DNA of 64,000 nt, from NCBI GenBank assembly GCA_964629575.1, contig CAZVUM010000001.1, positions 124,001 through 188,000 on the forward strand, given 5' to 3'. The notes under the pieces were generated by a model. The model was not told where the DNA came from, made no database searches, and worked only from the letters and a program-made list of their open reading frames with translations. Of the stretch, positions 8,903 to 17,091 are shown in pieces (the stretch's first letter is position 1; each line of letters starts with the position of its first letter). The position numbers were made by a program, and so were the translations under genes. This DNA comes from JAYPWI01 sp964629575 (GTDB lineage Bacteria > Actinomycetota > Acidimicrobiia > Acidimicrobiales > Poriferisodalaceae).

Positions 8903-9558
8903 CGGCCCGCGGCGGCGGGCTCAGTCTCGCGTGCACCGAGGCGATGCCAGTGCGCCAGCGTGAGCCTCACCTGCTCATCCACGCTGGTGGCGTCGTTGGT
9001 GTTGGTAGCGTGCAGGATGCGCGCGAGGTGTTCTGCGGTTCCCTCCGACATCGGTTGCCCACCGTAGAGATCGCCGCACAGACACATGATGCGCAGCATC
9101 ACGGGGCCCGCTGTCCCCGGTTTGATGCCTCGGTCCGCCCACATCGACCCCCAGCGGTCTCGCATCGCTGCGATGATGTGCGCCGATTCGTTGTTGCCCA
9201 GAACCGGAAGGCCCGCGGCGCGCGCCAGACGGAACTCTCGGCCGTCCGCCTCGAGGCGACGGAGAAAGTCGGCGACCCAGGCGGAGACGGCGTCTTGGTA
9301 GTTGTCGGCGGTGAGAATCCGGGCCGCGTGCGAACGGGCCCACTCTCGCGTGTCGGCGAGTACCGCCTCGAGGGCGTCGTCGATCGAATCGAAGTGGTTG
9401 TAGAACGTGCCGACGGCGACGTCTGCGCGGTCGGCGACCGAACGCGAGGTGACCCCATGGGGGCCCACCTCGAGGAGGAGCTCTGCTGTCGCGTCGACCA
9501 GGGTCGCGTGGGTGACACGCTTGCGCCGCTCGCTTCGTGACTCGCTCTTCGCATCCAT
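8899..9558 (-). CDS. TetR/AcrR-family transcriptional regulator
   Basis: A 219-residue regulator, first gene of the pair. I chose the ATG at 9558 because the preceding 19 residues of the longer TTG-started frame are not family-like, while MDAKSESRSERRKRVTHATL leads straight into the helix-turn-helix. The recognition helix reads VAVGTFYNHFDSIDDALEAVL, nearly the same as in the downstream paralogue. The C-terminal domain is all helical. An inverted repeat at 9615-9628, 57 bases before the start, is a candidate autoregulatory operator. The divergent partner gene is interrupted by the assembly gap. Confidence 0.88.
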   Translation of the reverse strand: MDAKSESRSERRKRVTHATLVDATAELLLEVGPHGVTSRSVADRADVAVGTFYNHFDSIDDALEAVLADTREWARSHAARILTADNYQDAVSAWVADFLRRLEADGREFRLARAAGLPVLGNNESAHIIAAMRDRWGSMWADRGIKPGTAGPVMLRIMCLCGDLYGGQPMSEGTAEHLARILHATNTNDATSVDEQVRLTLAHWHRLGARETEPAAAGR

Positions 9559-9614
9559 GGTGCGTGACTCCAAGGTGCCGCCCTCACACCGCGCTCTGGT
9601 CACTGTAGAGCGCA

Positions 9615-9628
9615 ATTCAGATTTGAAT
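9615..9628. promoter_or_regulatory. Inverted repeat, candidate TetR operator
   Basis: ATTCA and TGAAT form perfect 5-base arms around a 4-base spacer, AT-rich against a GC-rich background. It lies between the TetR pair and the plus-strand start at 9683, where a divergent promoter would be expected. Binding by the adjacent regulators is inference. Confidence 0.4.
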
Positions 9629-9682
9629 CAGTGTTCGTTTGTCTCGGCAGTGCATGGCACCAATATCGATGAGGGTGCCATC

Positions 9683-9743
9683 ATGGGTGAGCAATCTTCA
9701 CTTCGCCGACGGGTCGGCCCGCCCAGTTGGTCAGCTGGAGCGG
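9683..9743 (+). CDS. Start of an unidentified gene cut by the assembly gap
   Basis: An ATG at 9683 follows a GAGGG ribosome-binding-like sequence eight bases upstream and opens a frame of 20 residues (MGEQSSLRRRVGPPSWSAGA) that runs into the gap. It is divergent from the TetR pair and would be its natural target. Too little is visible to assign a family. Whether it connects to the Rieske-TPP reading frame beyond the gap cannot be decided because the gap length is a placeholder. Confidence 0.3.
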
Positions 9744-9843
9744 NNNNNNNNNNNNNNNNNNNNNNNNNNNNNNNNNNNNNNNNNNNNNNNNNNNNNNNNN
9801 NNNNNNNNNNNNNNNNNNNNNNNNNNNNNNNNNNNNNNNNNNN
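9744..9843. other. Assembly gap of 100 N
   Basis: Exactly 100 undetermined bases, the usual placeholder for a scaffold gap of unknown size. It is bordered on the right by a short tandem repeat, a likely reason the assembly broke here. Confidence 0.95.
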
Positions 9844-9915
9844 TAGCGACAGACTGCGGTGACGGGCCGTAGCGACAGACTGCGGCGGAGCCGCAGCGAC
9901 AGAACGGATGAGCGG
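9844..9915. repeat. Short tandem direct repeat at the gap edge
   Basis: The 16-base unit TAGCGACAGACTGCGG occurs at 9844 and again at 9870, and a third, degraded copy (CAGCGACAGAACGG) starts near 9894, giving a period of about 24-26 bases. More copies may lie inside the gap. The region is the 5' leader of the Rieske-TPP gene, or could be part of its coding sequence if that gene starts further upstream. Confidence 0.7.
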
Positions 9916-11868
9916 GTGAGCGACGAGGTCGAGTGGCACAGGGTCGCCGGAGTCGACGATCTGGAGGAGGGCCGCGTGACGACCGTGTGGGTCGGCCATC
10001 GCAGCTTTGCTGTCACCCGCCAGGAGGGTGAGGTCGGCTGCCTCGACAATCGCTGCCCACACCAGGGAGGCCCCCTCGGCGAGGGCTCGATCGAGAACGG
10101 GTGGCTGCGGTGCCCGTGGCATGGGTACGACTACGACCCGTTGACGGGCCAGCCGCCCGAGGGATTCGACGATGCGCCAGCGTGCTTCGAGACCGAGGTG
10201 CGCGACGACGGCGTGTACGTCGCGCTGCCGGCGGAGGCTCCTCGCTCCAGGACGGTGTCCAACGTGATGGTCGACACGATGACCAACTGGGGTGTCAGCC
10301 ACGTCTTCGGGATGGTCGGCCACTCCAACCTCGGTCTCGCGGATGCCATGCGCGAGGCGGAAGAACGCGGCGATCTCACCTACATCGGGATTCGCCACGA
10401 AGGTGCAGCCGCCTTCGCCGCCGTGGCGTACGGAAAGCTCACCGGCCGGCTCGCCGCGTGCTTCGGGATCGCCGGACCCGGGTCGACCAACCTGCTGACC
10501 GGCCTCTACGACGCCAAGACGGATCGGGCGCCCGTGCTTGCGCTCTCGGGCCAGGTCCCGAGTTCGACACGCGGTCGGGGTGCGTTTCAGGACGTGGCGC
10601 TCGAAGGAGCGTTCGCCGACGTGGCGGCGTACACCCAGACCGTGCAGGCGGGGAGCCGACACGCGGAGCTGATGAGCATCGCGTGCAAGACCGCTCTCGT
10701 GGAGCGAGACGTCGCTCACCTCGTGTTCCCCGACGAGGTTCAGGACCTGCCCGCGCCCGAAGCGGTCTCTGCCGCGACCCCCGAAGGACGGATGGGCTCG
10801 CGCGAAGCCGCGCCGCCCACCGATGACTTCGCCGCAGCGGTTGACATGATCGCCGCAGCGCAGCGACCACTCTTCGTCCTGGGCAATGGGGCACGGCACG
10901 AGCGGGCGCGGGTCGTCGCGCTTGCCGAGCAACTCGGTGCCGCGGTCGTGACGACCTTCAAGGGCAAGGGCCTCATCTCCGACCAGCACGAGCTGGGCTG
11001 CGGGGTGTTGGGCCGCTCTGGGACGCCGATCGCGTCGTGGTTCATGAACGAGTGCGACCTGATCGTCGCCTGGGGCGTGTCGTTCGCCAACCACACCGGA
11101 ATCGCCGAGTACAAGCCCACGATTCAGGTCGATTTCGACCCCATGATGCTCGGCCGTTTCCACTCGGTGGATCTGCCGCTGTTGGGTCACGTCGGTGTCA
11201 CGGCGACGGCTCTCGGCGTCGCGCTCGCCGGGCGCGACGACATCGCGTGCGTCGACCACCGGCCGGAGATCGTCGAGCGCTGGGCCATCTGGAGGAGCGA
11301 GAAGGAGCGCAGGAAGAGCGACGACAGGGGCGAGGGAATCGGCTCTGCGGTGCTCTTCGACGCCCTCACTCGTGCGGTGCCGTCTGACGCCGTGATCTGC
11401 GCTGACGTCGGCAACAACACCTACAGCTTCGGCCGCTATTTCGAGGTGGACCACCAGGACGTGCTGATGTCGGGCTATCTCGGGTCGATCGGGTTCTCGC
11501 TGCCGGCTGCGATGGGCGCCTGGGCGGCTGTCGGGGACGACCGCAAGGTCGTGTCGATCAGCGGAGACGGTGGCTTCGGGCAATACGCCATGGAGTTCAC
11601 GACGGCGGTCAAGTACCGAATGCCGATCTGCCACGTTCTGCTCAACAACAGCGAGCTGGGCAAGATCTCCAAAGAGCAGCGCGCCGCAGAGTGGGATGTG
11701 TGGCAGACCAAGCTCCACAACCCGGATTTCGCCGCTTTCGCGACTCTGTGCGGAGGCCTGGGAATCCGGGTCACCGAGCCGTCGGAGCTCGACGAGGCGC
11801 TGGCCACGGCGATGGCCCACGACGGCCCGGCGCTGGTCGAGGTGGTCACCGACGCGCTGCTGGTCTGA
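9916..11868 (+). CDS. Rieske [2Fe-2S] domain fused to a thiamine-diphosphate enzyme
   Basis: A 650-residue protein from the GTG at 9916 (an in-frame GTG at 9859 inside the repeat is an alternative). Residues about 5-105 form a Rieske ferredoxin-like domain with ligand boxes CPHQGG near 46 and CPWHGY near 66. The rest is a complete acetolactate-synthase/pyruvate-oxidase-type enzyme: the catalytic glutamate in IRHEGAAAFAAVAYG near 161, the central domain, and the TPP-binding motif from GDGGF near 550 to LLNNSELGKI. The Rieske part could feed or drain electrons at the thiamine site, as in an oxidative decarboxylase; that is inference. It is followed after 19 bases by an SDR gene. Confidence 0.85.
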   Translation: MSDEVEWHRVAGVDDLEEGRVTTVWVGHRSFAVTRQEGEVGCLDNRCPHQGGPLGEGSIENGWLRCPWHGYDYDPLTGQPPEGFDDAPACFETEVRDDGVYVALPAEAPRSRTVSNVMVDTMTNWGVSHVFGMVGHSNLGLADAMREAEERGDLTYIGIRHEGAAAFAAVAYGKLTGRLAACFGIAGPGSTNLLTGLYDAKTDRAPVLALSGQVPSSTRGRGAFQDVALEGAFADVAAYTQTVQAGSRHAELMSIACKTALVERDVAHLVFPDEVQDLPAPEAVSAATPEGRMGSREAAPPTDDFAAAVDMIAAAQRPLFVLGNGARHERARVVALAEQLGAAVVTTFKGKGLISDQHELGCGVLGRSGTPIASWFMNECDLIVAWGVSFANHTGIAEYKPTIQVDFDPMMLGRFHSVDLPLLGHVGVTATALGVALAGRDDIACVDHRPEIVERWAIWRSEKERRKSDDRGEGIGSAVLFDALTRAVPSDAVICADVGNNTYSFGRYFEVDHQDVLMSGYLGSIGFSLPAAMGAWAAVGDDRKVVSISGDGGFGQYAMEFTTAVKYRMPICHVLLNNSELGKISKEQRAAEWDVWQTKLHNPDFAAFATLCGGLGIRVTEPSELDEALATAMAHDGPALVEVVTDALLV

Positions 11869-11887
11869 GGGCACCTAACCTCCGGCC

Positions 11888-12634
11888 ATGAAGCTCCAGG
11901 GACGGACCGCGCTCGTGACGGGCGCCAGCAGAGGAATCGGTGAGCATTCGGCAAGAGCGCTCGCCGCGGAGGGAGCACGGGTCGCCCTCGCGGCGCGCAG
12001 CGTCGACGATCTCGAGCGACTGGTCGGCGAGCTCCCCAACGACCCGGTGGCTATCGAAGCGGACCTGAGCGCCGAAGGCGCCGGGGAGGCGTTGGCCGCC
12101 GAAGCGGTCCAAGCTCTCGGCGGTGTCGACATCCTGGTCAACAACGCGGGGACCGGCGAGCTGCGGGGCGACGACGCGGGGGTTCTGAGGCTCAACTACC
12201 TCGCTCCGCTCGAGACCACGCGGGCGCTCGCCGGCTCGATGATCGAGCGGGGCCACGGCTCGGTAATCCACATGTCGTCGGTCGCCGGGGCCGCTGGAGT
12301 GGCCGAGTTGCCCACCTATGGCGCGACGAAGGCCGCCTTGGATTCGCTGACGAGGAGCCAGGCAGCGAAGTACGGACCCCGTGGGCTGCGGGTCAACGCG
12401 GTGGCGCCCGGCCTCATCATCACCGAGATGTGGGCCAAGGGCCGCGAGACGCCTGGGCTCGCCACGGGCCTGGAGGGCCACATCGCGCTCCGGCGCTGGG
12501 GAACTCCGGACGAGATCGGCTCGGTGGTGGCATTCCTGGCCTCCGACGACGCCAAGTACGTGACCGGCCAGACGATCGTGGTCGACGGTGGCTTTCACGC
12601 CGTCACCTCGTGGGGAGACTACCTGTCGACGTGA
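11888..12634 (+). CDS. Short-chain dehydrogenase/reductase (SDR), FabG-like
   Basis: A 248-residue classical SDR. The cofactor loop TGASRGIGEHSARAL is near residues 12-26, the NNAGTGE motif near 86, the catalytic serine in HMSSVAGAAG, the catalytic pair in TYGATKAAL (Tyr-x3-Lys), and the C-terminal IVVDGGF motif is present. It reduces or oxidises a carbonyl/hydroxyl with NAD(P)H. It starts 19 bases after the Rieske-TPP fusion gene, so the two probably form one transcript and the SDR may act on the product of that enzyme (inference). Confidence 0.9.
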   Translation: MKLQGRTALVTGASRGIGEHSARALAAEGARVALAARSVDDLERLVGELPNDPVAIEADLSAEGAGEALAAEAVQALGGVDILVNNAGTGELRGDDAGVLRLNYLAPLETTRALAGSMIERGHGSVIHMSSVAGAAGVAELPTYGATKAALDSLTRSQAAKYGPRGLRVNAVAPGLIITEMWAKGRETPGLATGLEGHIALRRWGTPDEIGSVVAFLASDDAKYVTGQTIVVDGGFHAVTSWGDYLST

Positions 12635-12641
12635 GGATCCG

Positions 12642-13655
12642 TCAGGCAGTGTCCCTACGGCGGCTCGGGTTCACCCGCGGTGGCTCGAGGGGCATCTTGG
12701 GATAGACGGGAGGCCACGGCGCGTCGGGCAGACCGGCGGCGCGGTCCGCCGCGGCCAACTCGAGCAGCGGTTCGATCGACTGGGGGTGCTGGTTGAGCTC
12801 GGCCCAGGGATCTCCTCGCTCGGCCACCATCGCCGGGACCGACGCGATCGTGAGGTCGTCGAGCTTCAAGGCCGGCACGTCGTCCCAGAACACAGGGCAG
12901 GCGACCTGGGCCCCGACCCGCGACCGGACCGACCACGGCCCGAAGACGGTCTTGTGTGGAGCGTTCTGGTTGTAGTCCACGAGGATTCGCTCGCCGCGCT
13001 CCTCCTTCCACCACCGCGCCGTGACGAGGTCCGGGCGGCGTCGTTCCATCTCGCGTGCGAGCGCGACGCAGGCCATGCGAACCGAGTAGGAGTCCCATCG
13101 GGGTTGGAGCCGGACCCACAGGTGGAGGCCCTTGCTCCCGCTGGTCTTGACGAAGCTCCGGATACCGAGTTCGTCGAGAACGGATCGCACCTCGAGCGCC
13201 ACCTCACGAACCATGGCAAAGCCTGTGCCGGGCTGCGGGTCCAGATCGATGCGGAGCTCGTCGGTGACGCCTGGAGTGGCAGCACGGTACGGCCAGGGGT
13301 GAAAGCCCAGGCATCCCATGTGGACTGCCCAGATCAGATGGGCGACGTCCGCGGCAACCATCACCGTGGAGGTCGTGCCGTTGGGAGTCGAAACGGTGGT
13401 GGTCTCGAGCCATTCGGGGGCGCCCTTGGGAACCCGCTTCTGGTAGAAGCTCTTTCCCCCTGCGCCGTCGGGGAAGCGCTGCATGAGCGTGGGGCGGTCG
13501 GCCATCGTGGCCATCAGCGGCCCCTCGACGGCCAGGTAGTAGTTGATGAGATCGAGCTTGGTCTCGCCTCGCTTGCTGAAGAAGACCTTGTTCGGGTTGG
13601 TCACCCGCACCTCGCGGCCTGCGGCCTCGACGATCACCGCCTCGGCCGCGGCCAT
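12642..13655 (-). CDS. ligD: LigD-type NHEJ polymerase/primase domain protein, stand-alone
   Basis: A 337-residue protein consisting only of the LigD polymerase domain (archaeo-eukaryotic primase fold). Visible landmarks are TNPNKVFFSKRGETKLDLINYY at the N-terminus, the metal-binding motif IDLDPQPG near residue 140, SGSKGLHLWV and the DYNQNAPHKTVFGPWSVR segment. Neither the ATP-dependent ligase nor the phosphoesterase domain of full LigD is fused or adjacent. The start ATG at 13655 forms a TGATG overlap with the acyl-CoA ligase stop. Family function is gap filling in non-homologous end joining, usually with Ku, which is not in this window. Confidence 0.9.
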   Translation of the reverse strand: MAAAEAVIVEAAGREVRVTNPNKVFFSKRGETKLDLINYYLAVEGPLMATMADRPTLMQRFPDGAGGKSFYQKRVPKGAPEWLETTTVSTPNGTTSTVMVAADVAHLIWAVHMGCLGFHPWPYRAATPGVTDELRIDLDPQPGTGFAMVREVALEVRSVLDELGIRSFVKTSGSKGLHLWVRLQPRWDSYSVRMACVALAREMERRRPDLVTARWWKEERGERILVDYNQNAPHKTVFGPWSVRSRVGAQVACPVFWDDVPALKLDDLTIASVPAMVAERGDPWAELNQHPQSIEPLLELAAADRAAGLPDAPWPPVYPKMPLEPPRVNPSRRRDTA

Positions 13656-15310
13656 CAGCGGGCCACCACGTATCCGACCGACTCGCGATCCCAGGTTTTC
13701 GAGGTGACGCCGTCGTCGCGGATCGCCTGCTTGCGAATCTTGCCCGACGCCGTCTTGTCGAGCTCGGTGACGAACTCGAGGTACCTGGGGACGGTGTGGC
13801 GGGGCATGCGCGGGATGCACCAGTCGAGGAACGCGACCGGGTCGGGCGCCGGTCCGTCGACGGCCAGCACCGCCTTCACCTCGTCCTCGCCGCCTGCGCC
13901 TTCGACCTTCAGGCCAACGACTGCGCTCTCCACCACCTGCGGGTGTTCGTTGAGCGCCTGCTCGAGTTCGTAGCTCGAGATGTTCTCGCCGCGCCGGCGG
14001 ATGCGATCCTTCAGTCGGTCGACGAAGTGAAGTCGGCCGTCCTCGTCCATGATCCCGGCATCTCCAGTGTGGAACCACAGGTTGCGCCACGCCTCGACCG
14101 TCTTCTCCTCCATACGGAAGTACCCGACGTTGAAGCAGAACGGAACTCGCGGTCGGACGAGGATCTCGCCGGTCTCCCCGCGGGGGAGCTCGACGTCGGT
14201 GTCGGGGTCGGCGACCACCACGTCGAAGAAGTCGGTGAGGGGAGGGCCGGCGCACCCGGGCATCACGGGATCGTCGAGGTCGCTGAAGCACACCATGTTG
14301 ACCTCGGTCATCCCGAAGCCCTGGACGAGCTGAACGTCGAAGCGCTTCTCCATGTCCGAACCCCATTCTTCGGCGATCGGGATGGCCATGATCTTCTTCA
14401 GGCGATGGCCGCGGTCACGTTCGCTCGTCGGGGAGCGGTGGATGAACTCGGGCATCACGCCGAGCGCGTTGGTGAGCGTGACCTTCTCGTCGATTACGGT
14501 GTCGAGCCAATCGGACACGCTGAACCTCTTGGCGACATGCGCGGATGCCCCGGCGAGGTGCGTTGCCCACACCTGCATGAACAGCCCGTTCGCGTGGAAC
14601 AGTGGCATGCAGCAGAAGTAGCGATCCTCTGCGGTGATCTCCATGGCGCCGACGGTCGAGAGTCCGAAGAGGTAGCAGTGGCCCTGGGGCATCAGAACGC
14701 CCTTGGACGGACCGGTCGTGCCCGAGGTGTACATGATCGTGCACACGTCGCTCGGGTGGGGCTGAGCGAGCGCCTCGGGCCGGATCTCGGTTGCCAGGAG
14801 GGCATCGAAATCCAGTCTCGCCGTGCCGGCCAGCGGGTCGGGAAGCGTCGCCGCTGGTTCGCCATCGTCCACCAGCACGGTGCTCTCGATTCGAACGGCT
14901 GAGGTGTCGACCGAAGCGAACCGATCGAGGAGGGCGTGGTCGACAGCGACGATGCGCGGTTCACTGTTGTGAACCTGATGTTCGAGGAACGACCCGCGCA
15001 GCTCGGTGTTGATCGGGACAAAGATGGCGCGCCGCTTGTGCACCGCCACCATCAGGAGCATGAACTCGCGGCTGTTGGTGAGCAGGCCGAGAAGACGATC
15101 GCCGGCCTCGAGCCCGAGGTCGGCGAGGGCTGTGGCGAGGCGATCGGTGAGCTCGTCGAATTCGTAGTACGTCAGCGATCCGCCGTCTTCGAACGACAAG
15201 AAATCGGCGTCACCGCGGGCAGCGGCCTGGGTACGAACGGCATCGACCAGTGTCCACTGGCTGCGCGGTAGCCCAGGGCCGAGGGAATCGAGATCGGGGT
15301 GGCCCCTCAT
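13655..15310 (-). CDS. AMP-forming acyl-CoA synthetase (FadD-like)
   Basis: A 551-residue ANL-superfamily enzyme from the ATG at 15310. The phosphate loop is YTSGTTGPSKGVLMPQG near residue 190, the A5 motif QGFGMTEVNM, the A7 region GETGEILVRP, the hinge DRLKDRIRRRGENISSYELE and the catalytic lysine motif TASGKIRKQ near the C-terminus. The general layout fits the crotonobetaine/carnitine-CoA or medium-chain acyl-CoA ligase group. It activates a carboxylic acid with ATP and CoA. It is head to head with the selenoperoxiredoxin gene across only 27 bases and overlaps the downstream LigD gene by one base. Confidence 0.9.
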   Translation of the reverse strand: MRGHPDLDSLGPGLPRSQWTLVDAVRTQAAARGDADFLSFEDGGSLTYYEFDELTDRLATALADLGLEAGDRLLGLLTNSREFMLLMVAVHKRRAIFVPINTELRGSFLEHQVHNSEPRIVAVDHALLDRFASVDTSAVRIESTVLVDDGEPAATLPDPLAGTARLDFDALLATEIRPEALAQPHPSDVCTIMYTSGTTGPSKGVLMPQGHCYLFGLSTVGAMEITAEDRYFCCMPLFHANGLFMQVWATHLAGASAHVAKRFSVSDWLDTVIDEKVTLTNALGVMPEFIHRSPTSERDRGHRLKKIMAIPIAEEWGSDMEKRFDVQLVQGFGMTEVNMVCFSDLDDPVMPGCAGPPLTDFFDVVVADPDTDVELPRGETGEILVRPRVPFCFNVGYFRMEEKTVEAWRNLWFHTGDAGIMDEDGRLHFVDRLKDRIRRRGENISSYELEQALNEHPQVVESAVVGLKVEGAGGEDEVKAVLAVDGPAPDPVAFLDWCIPRMPRHTVPRYLEFVTELDKTASGKIRKQAIRDDGVTSKTWDRESVGYVVAR

Positions 15311-15337
15311 ATGCCAGGCGATCGTAGACTCGCCGCC

Positions 15338-15790
15338 ATGAACGTTGGCGATCTCGTCGATGACTTCACGGTCCGGGACCAGAACGGCGACGAGGTCGTC
15401 TTGTCGTCGCTGCTCGAGGCGGGTCCGGTCGTGCTGTTCTTCTACCCCAAGGCGATGACACCTGGCTGAACCAAGGAGAGCTGTCATTTCCGCGCCCTGG
15501 CGGCCGAGTTCGCAGAACTCGGGGCCCAGCGGGTGGGAATCAGCGCCGATCAGGTCGATCGGCAACGGCAATTCGACGAGGCGAACCAGCTCGGGTTTCC
15601 GCTTCTCTCCGATCCACAACGTTCGGTGGCCCGTGCGTTCGGGGCAAAGCGGATGGGCCTGCTGCCCAACCGCAGACGGACCTACGTGATCGACACCGAT
15701 CGACGTCTCCTCGGACAGATCTCGAGCGAGACCAACATGGAGACCCATGCCGACGAGGCGCTCTCGATCCTGCGCTCTCGCGACGCCTGA
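15338..15790 (+). CDS. PrxQ/BCP-type peroxiredoxin, predicted selenoprotein (TGA at codon 44)
   Basis: A 150-residue thioredoxin-fold peroxidase if the TGA at 15467-15469 is read as selenocysteine. Before it the frame reads VVLFFYPKAMTPG, after it TKESCHFRALAAEF; this is the PrxQ/BCP active site with the peroxidatic cysteine replaced by the TGA and the resolving C49 five residues later. The frame stays open to TGA 15788-15790, with the rest of the fold intact (FPLLSDPQRSVARAFG, RRTYVIDTDRRLLGQI). A hairpin 20 bases after the TGA has SECIS-like geometry. If not recoded, the gene would give only a 43-residue stub, or a product from the GTG at 15533 lacking the active site. It reduces peroxides in the cytoplasm. 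Confidence 0.85.
15490..15503 (+). promoter_or_regulatory. Candidate SECIS hairpin of the selenoperoxiredoxin
   Basis: Four-pair stem CCGC/GCGG with loop GCCCUG; the loop opens with G and begins 24 bases after the TGA, inside the spacing accepted for bacterial SECIS elements. Short GC hairpins are common in such DNA, so the structure alone is weak evidence. Confidence 0.5.
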
Positions 15791-15840
15791 ACGATCGGGT
15801 CTTTTCATGCCACGAGTTACCACTGGGTAGCGTTCACGCC

Positions 15841-17091
15841 ATGCAGCCGACCTACCCCCTCGAAGCTGATGAGTACCGCGAGAAGATCCAGGCGTTCCTG
15901 GCCGAGAAGTTGCCGAGCAACTGGCAGGGCATCGGAGCACTGGACCCCGCCGCCCGCGACGAGTTCGTGGCCGAGTGGCGGCGAACCCTCTACGAGAACA
16001 ACCTCCTCGCGTTCTCGTGGCCACAGGAGTACGGCGGACCGGGCCTGTCGTCGCTCGAGGCGGTGATCGTCGCCGAAGAGTTCGCGAAGGTCGGCGTGCC
16101 CCTCGGGGGAGCCAACGACCCGTTCGGCATCCAGATGGTCGGCAACACCATCATCCGCTGGGGTACCGAGGACCAGAAGAAGCACTTCCTCCCACGGATT
16201 CTCTCCGGAGAGGACACGTGGTGTCAGGGCTATTCGGAGCCCGGGTCTGGCTCGGACCTCGCCAACCTCGGCACCCGCGCGGTTCTCGACGGGGACGAGT
16301 GGGTGCTCAACGGGCAGAAGATCTGGACCTCTGCCGGGCATCTGGCCGACTGGATCTTCGTGCTGTGCCGCACCGATGCCGATGCCCCGAAGCACAAGGG
16401 CATCAGCTTCTTACTGTGCCCCATGGACCAGCCCGGTGTGGAGGTCCGGCCGATCCAGATGATCTCCGGCGAGTCGGAGTTCAACGAGGTGTTCTTCACC
16501 GACGCCCGCGTCCCCAGGGAGAACGTGATCGGCGAGGTCAACGGCGGCTGGGCCGTTGCGATGACCCTCCTCGGGTTCGAGCGTGGCGAAGCAGCGGCGA
16601 CCATGCCCATCCAGTTCCGCACCGAGCTGGACCGCATGATGGAGCTCGCCAGACACACCGGCGCAGATCAGGATCCCAACATCCGTCAGCGCCTGGCCTG
16701 GTGCCATCAGAAGGTGGAGATGATGCGCTATCTCGGGATGCGCACGCTCTCGAAGTTCCTGCAGGGCGAGGGCCCAGGACCGGACGCGGCGATCACCAAG
16801 CTGTACTGGAGTGAGTACCACCTCAAGGCCACCGAGCTGTCGATCGACATCCTCGGCGCGGCCGCGTTGACCCCAGATGGCCAGGCACCGAGCAGCGCGT
16901 TCGGCGCCGACGATTCCGGTGTCCCCGTGGACAACATCCGGTCCTGGACCGACACCTTCCTCACGGCGCGCGCGGGCACCATCTACGCCGGAACCAGCCA
17001 GGTGCAGCGCAACATCATCGGCGAGATGGTGCTCGGCCTTCCCAAGGAGCCCAAGGCCGACTCCGGCCCGTGGAAGGAAATCCACAGCTGA
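15841..17091 (+). CDS. Acyl-CoA dehydrogenase
   Basis: A 416-residue flavoenzyme of the ACAD family. Typical segments are WPQEYGGPGLSSLE near residue 60, the FAD-contacting CQGYSEPGSGSDLANL near 130, WTSAGHLADW near 162, and the C-terminal signature with AGTIYAGTSQVQRNIIGE. The N-terminal helical, middle beta and C-terminal helical domains are all present. It desaturates acyl-CoA at C2-C3 and passes electrons to ETF. The length and the GTIYAGTSQVQ ending resemble the FadE enzymes of actinobacterial sterol and branched-chain catabolism. The stop overlaps the TetR start as TGATG, so the regulator is translated with it. Confidence 0.9.
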   Translation: MQPTYPLEADEYREKIQAFLAEKLPSNWQGIGALDPAARDEFVAEWRRTLYENNLLAFSWPQEYGGPGLSSLEAVIVAEEFAKVGVPLGGANDPFGIQMVGNTIIRWGTEDQKKHFLPRILSGEDTWCQGYSEPGSGSDLANLGTRAVLDGDEWVLNGQKIWTSAGHLADWIFVLCRTDADAPKHKGISFLLCPMDQPGVEVRPIQMISGESEFNEVFFTDARVPRENVIGEVNGGWAVAMTLLGFERGEAAATMPIQFRTELDRMMELARHTGADQDPNIRQRLAWCHQKVEMMRYLGMRTLSKFLQGEGPGPDAAITKLYWSEYHLKATELSIDILGAAALTPDGQAPSSAFGADDSGVPVDNIRSWTDTFLTARAGTIYAGTSQVQRNIIGEMVLGLPKEPKADSGPWKEIHS

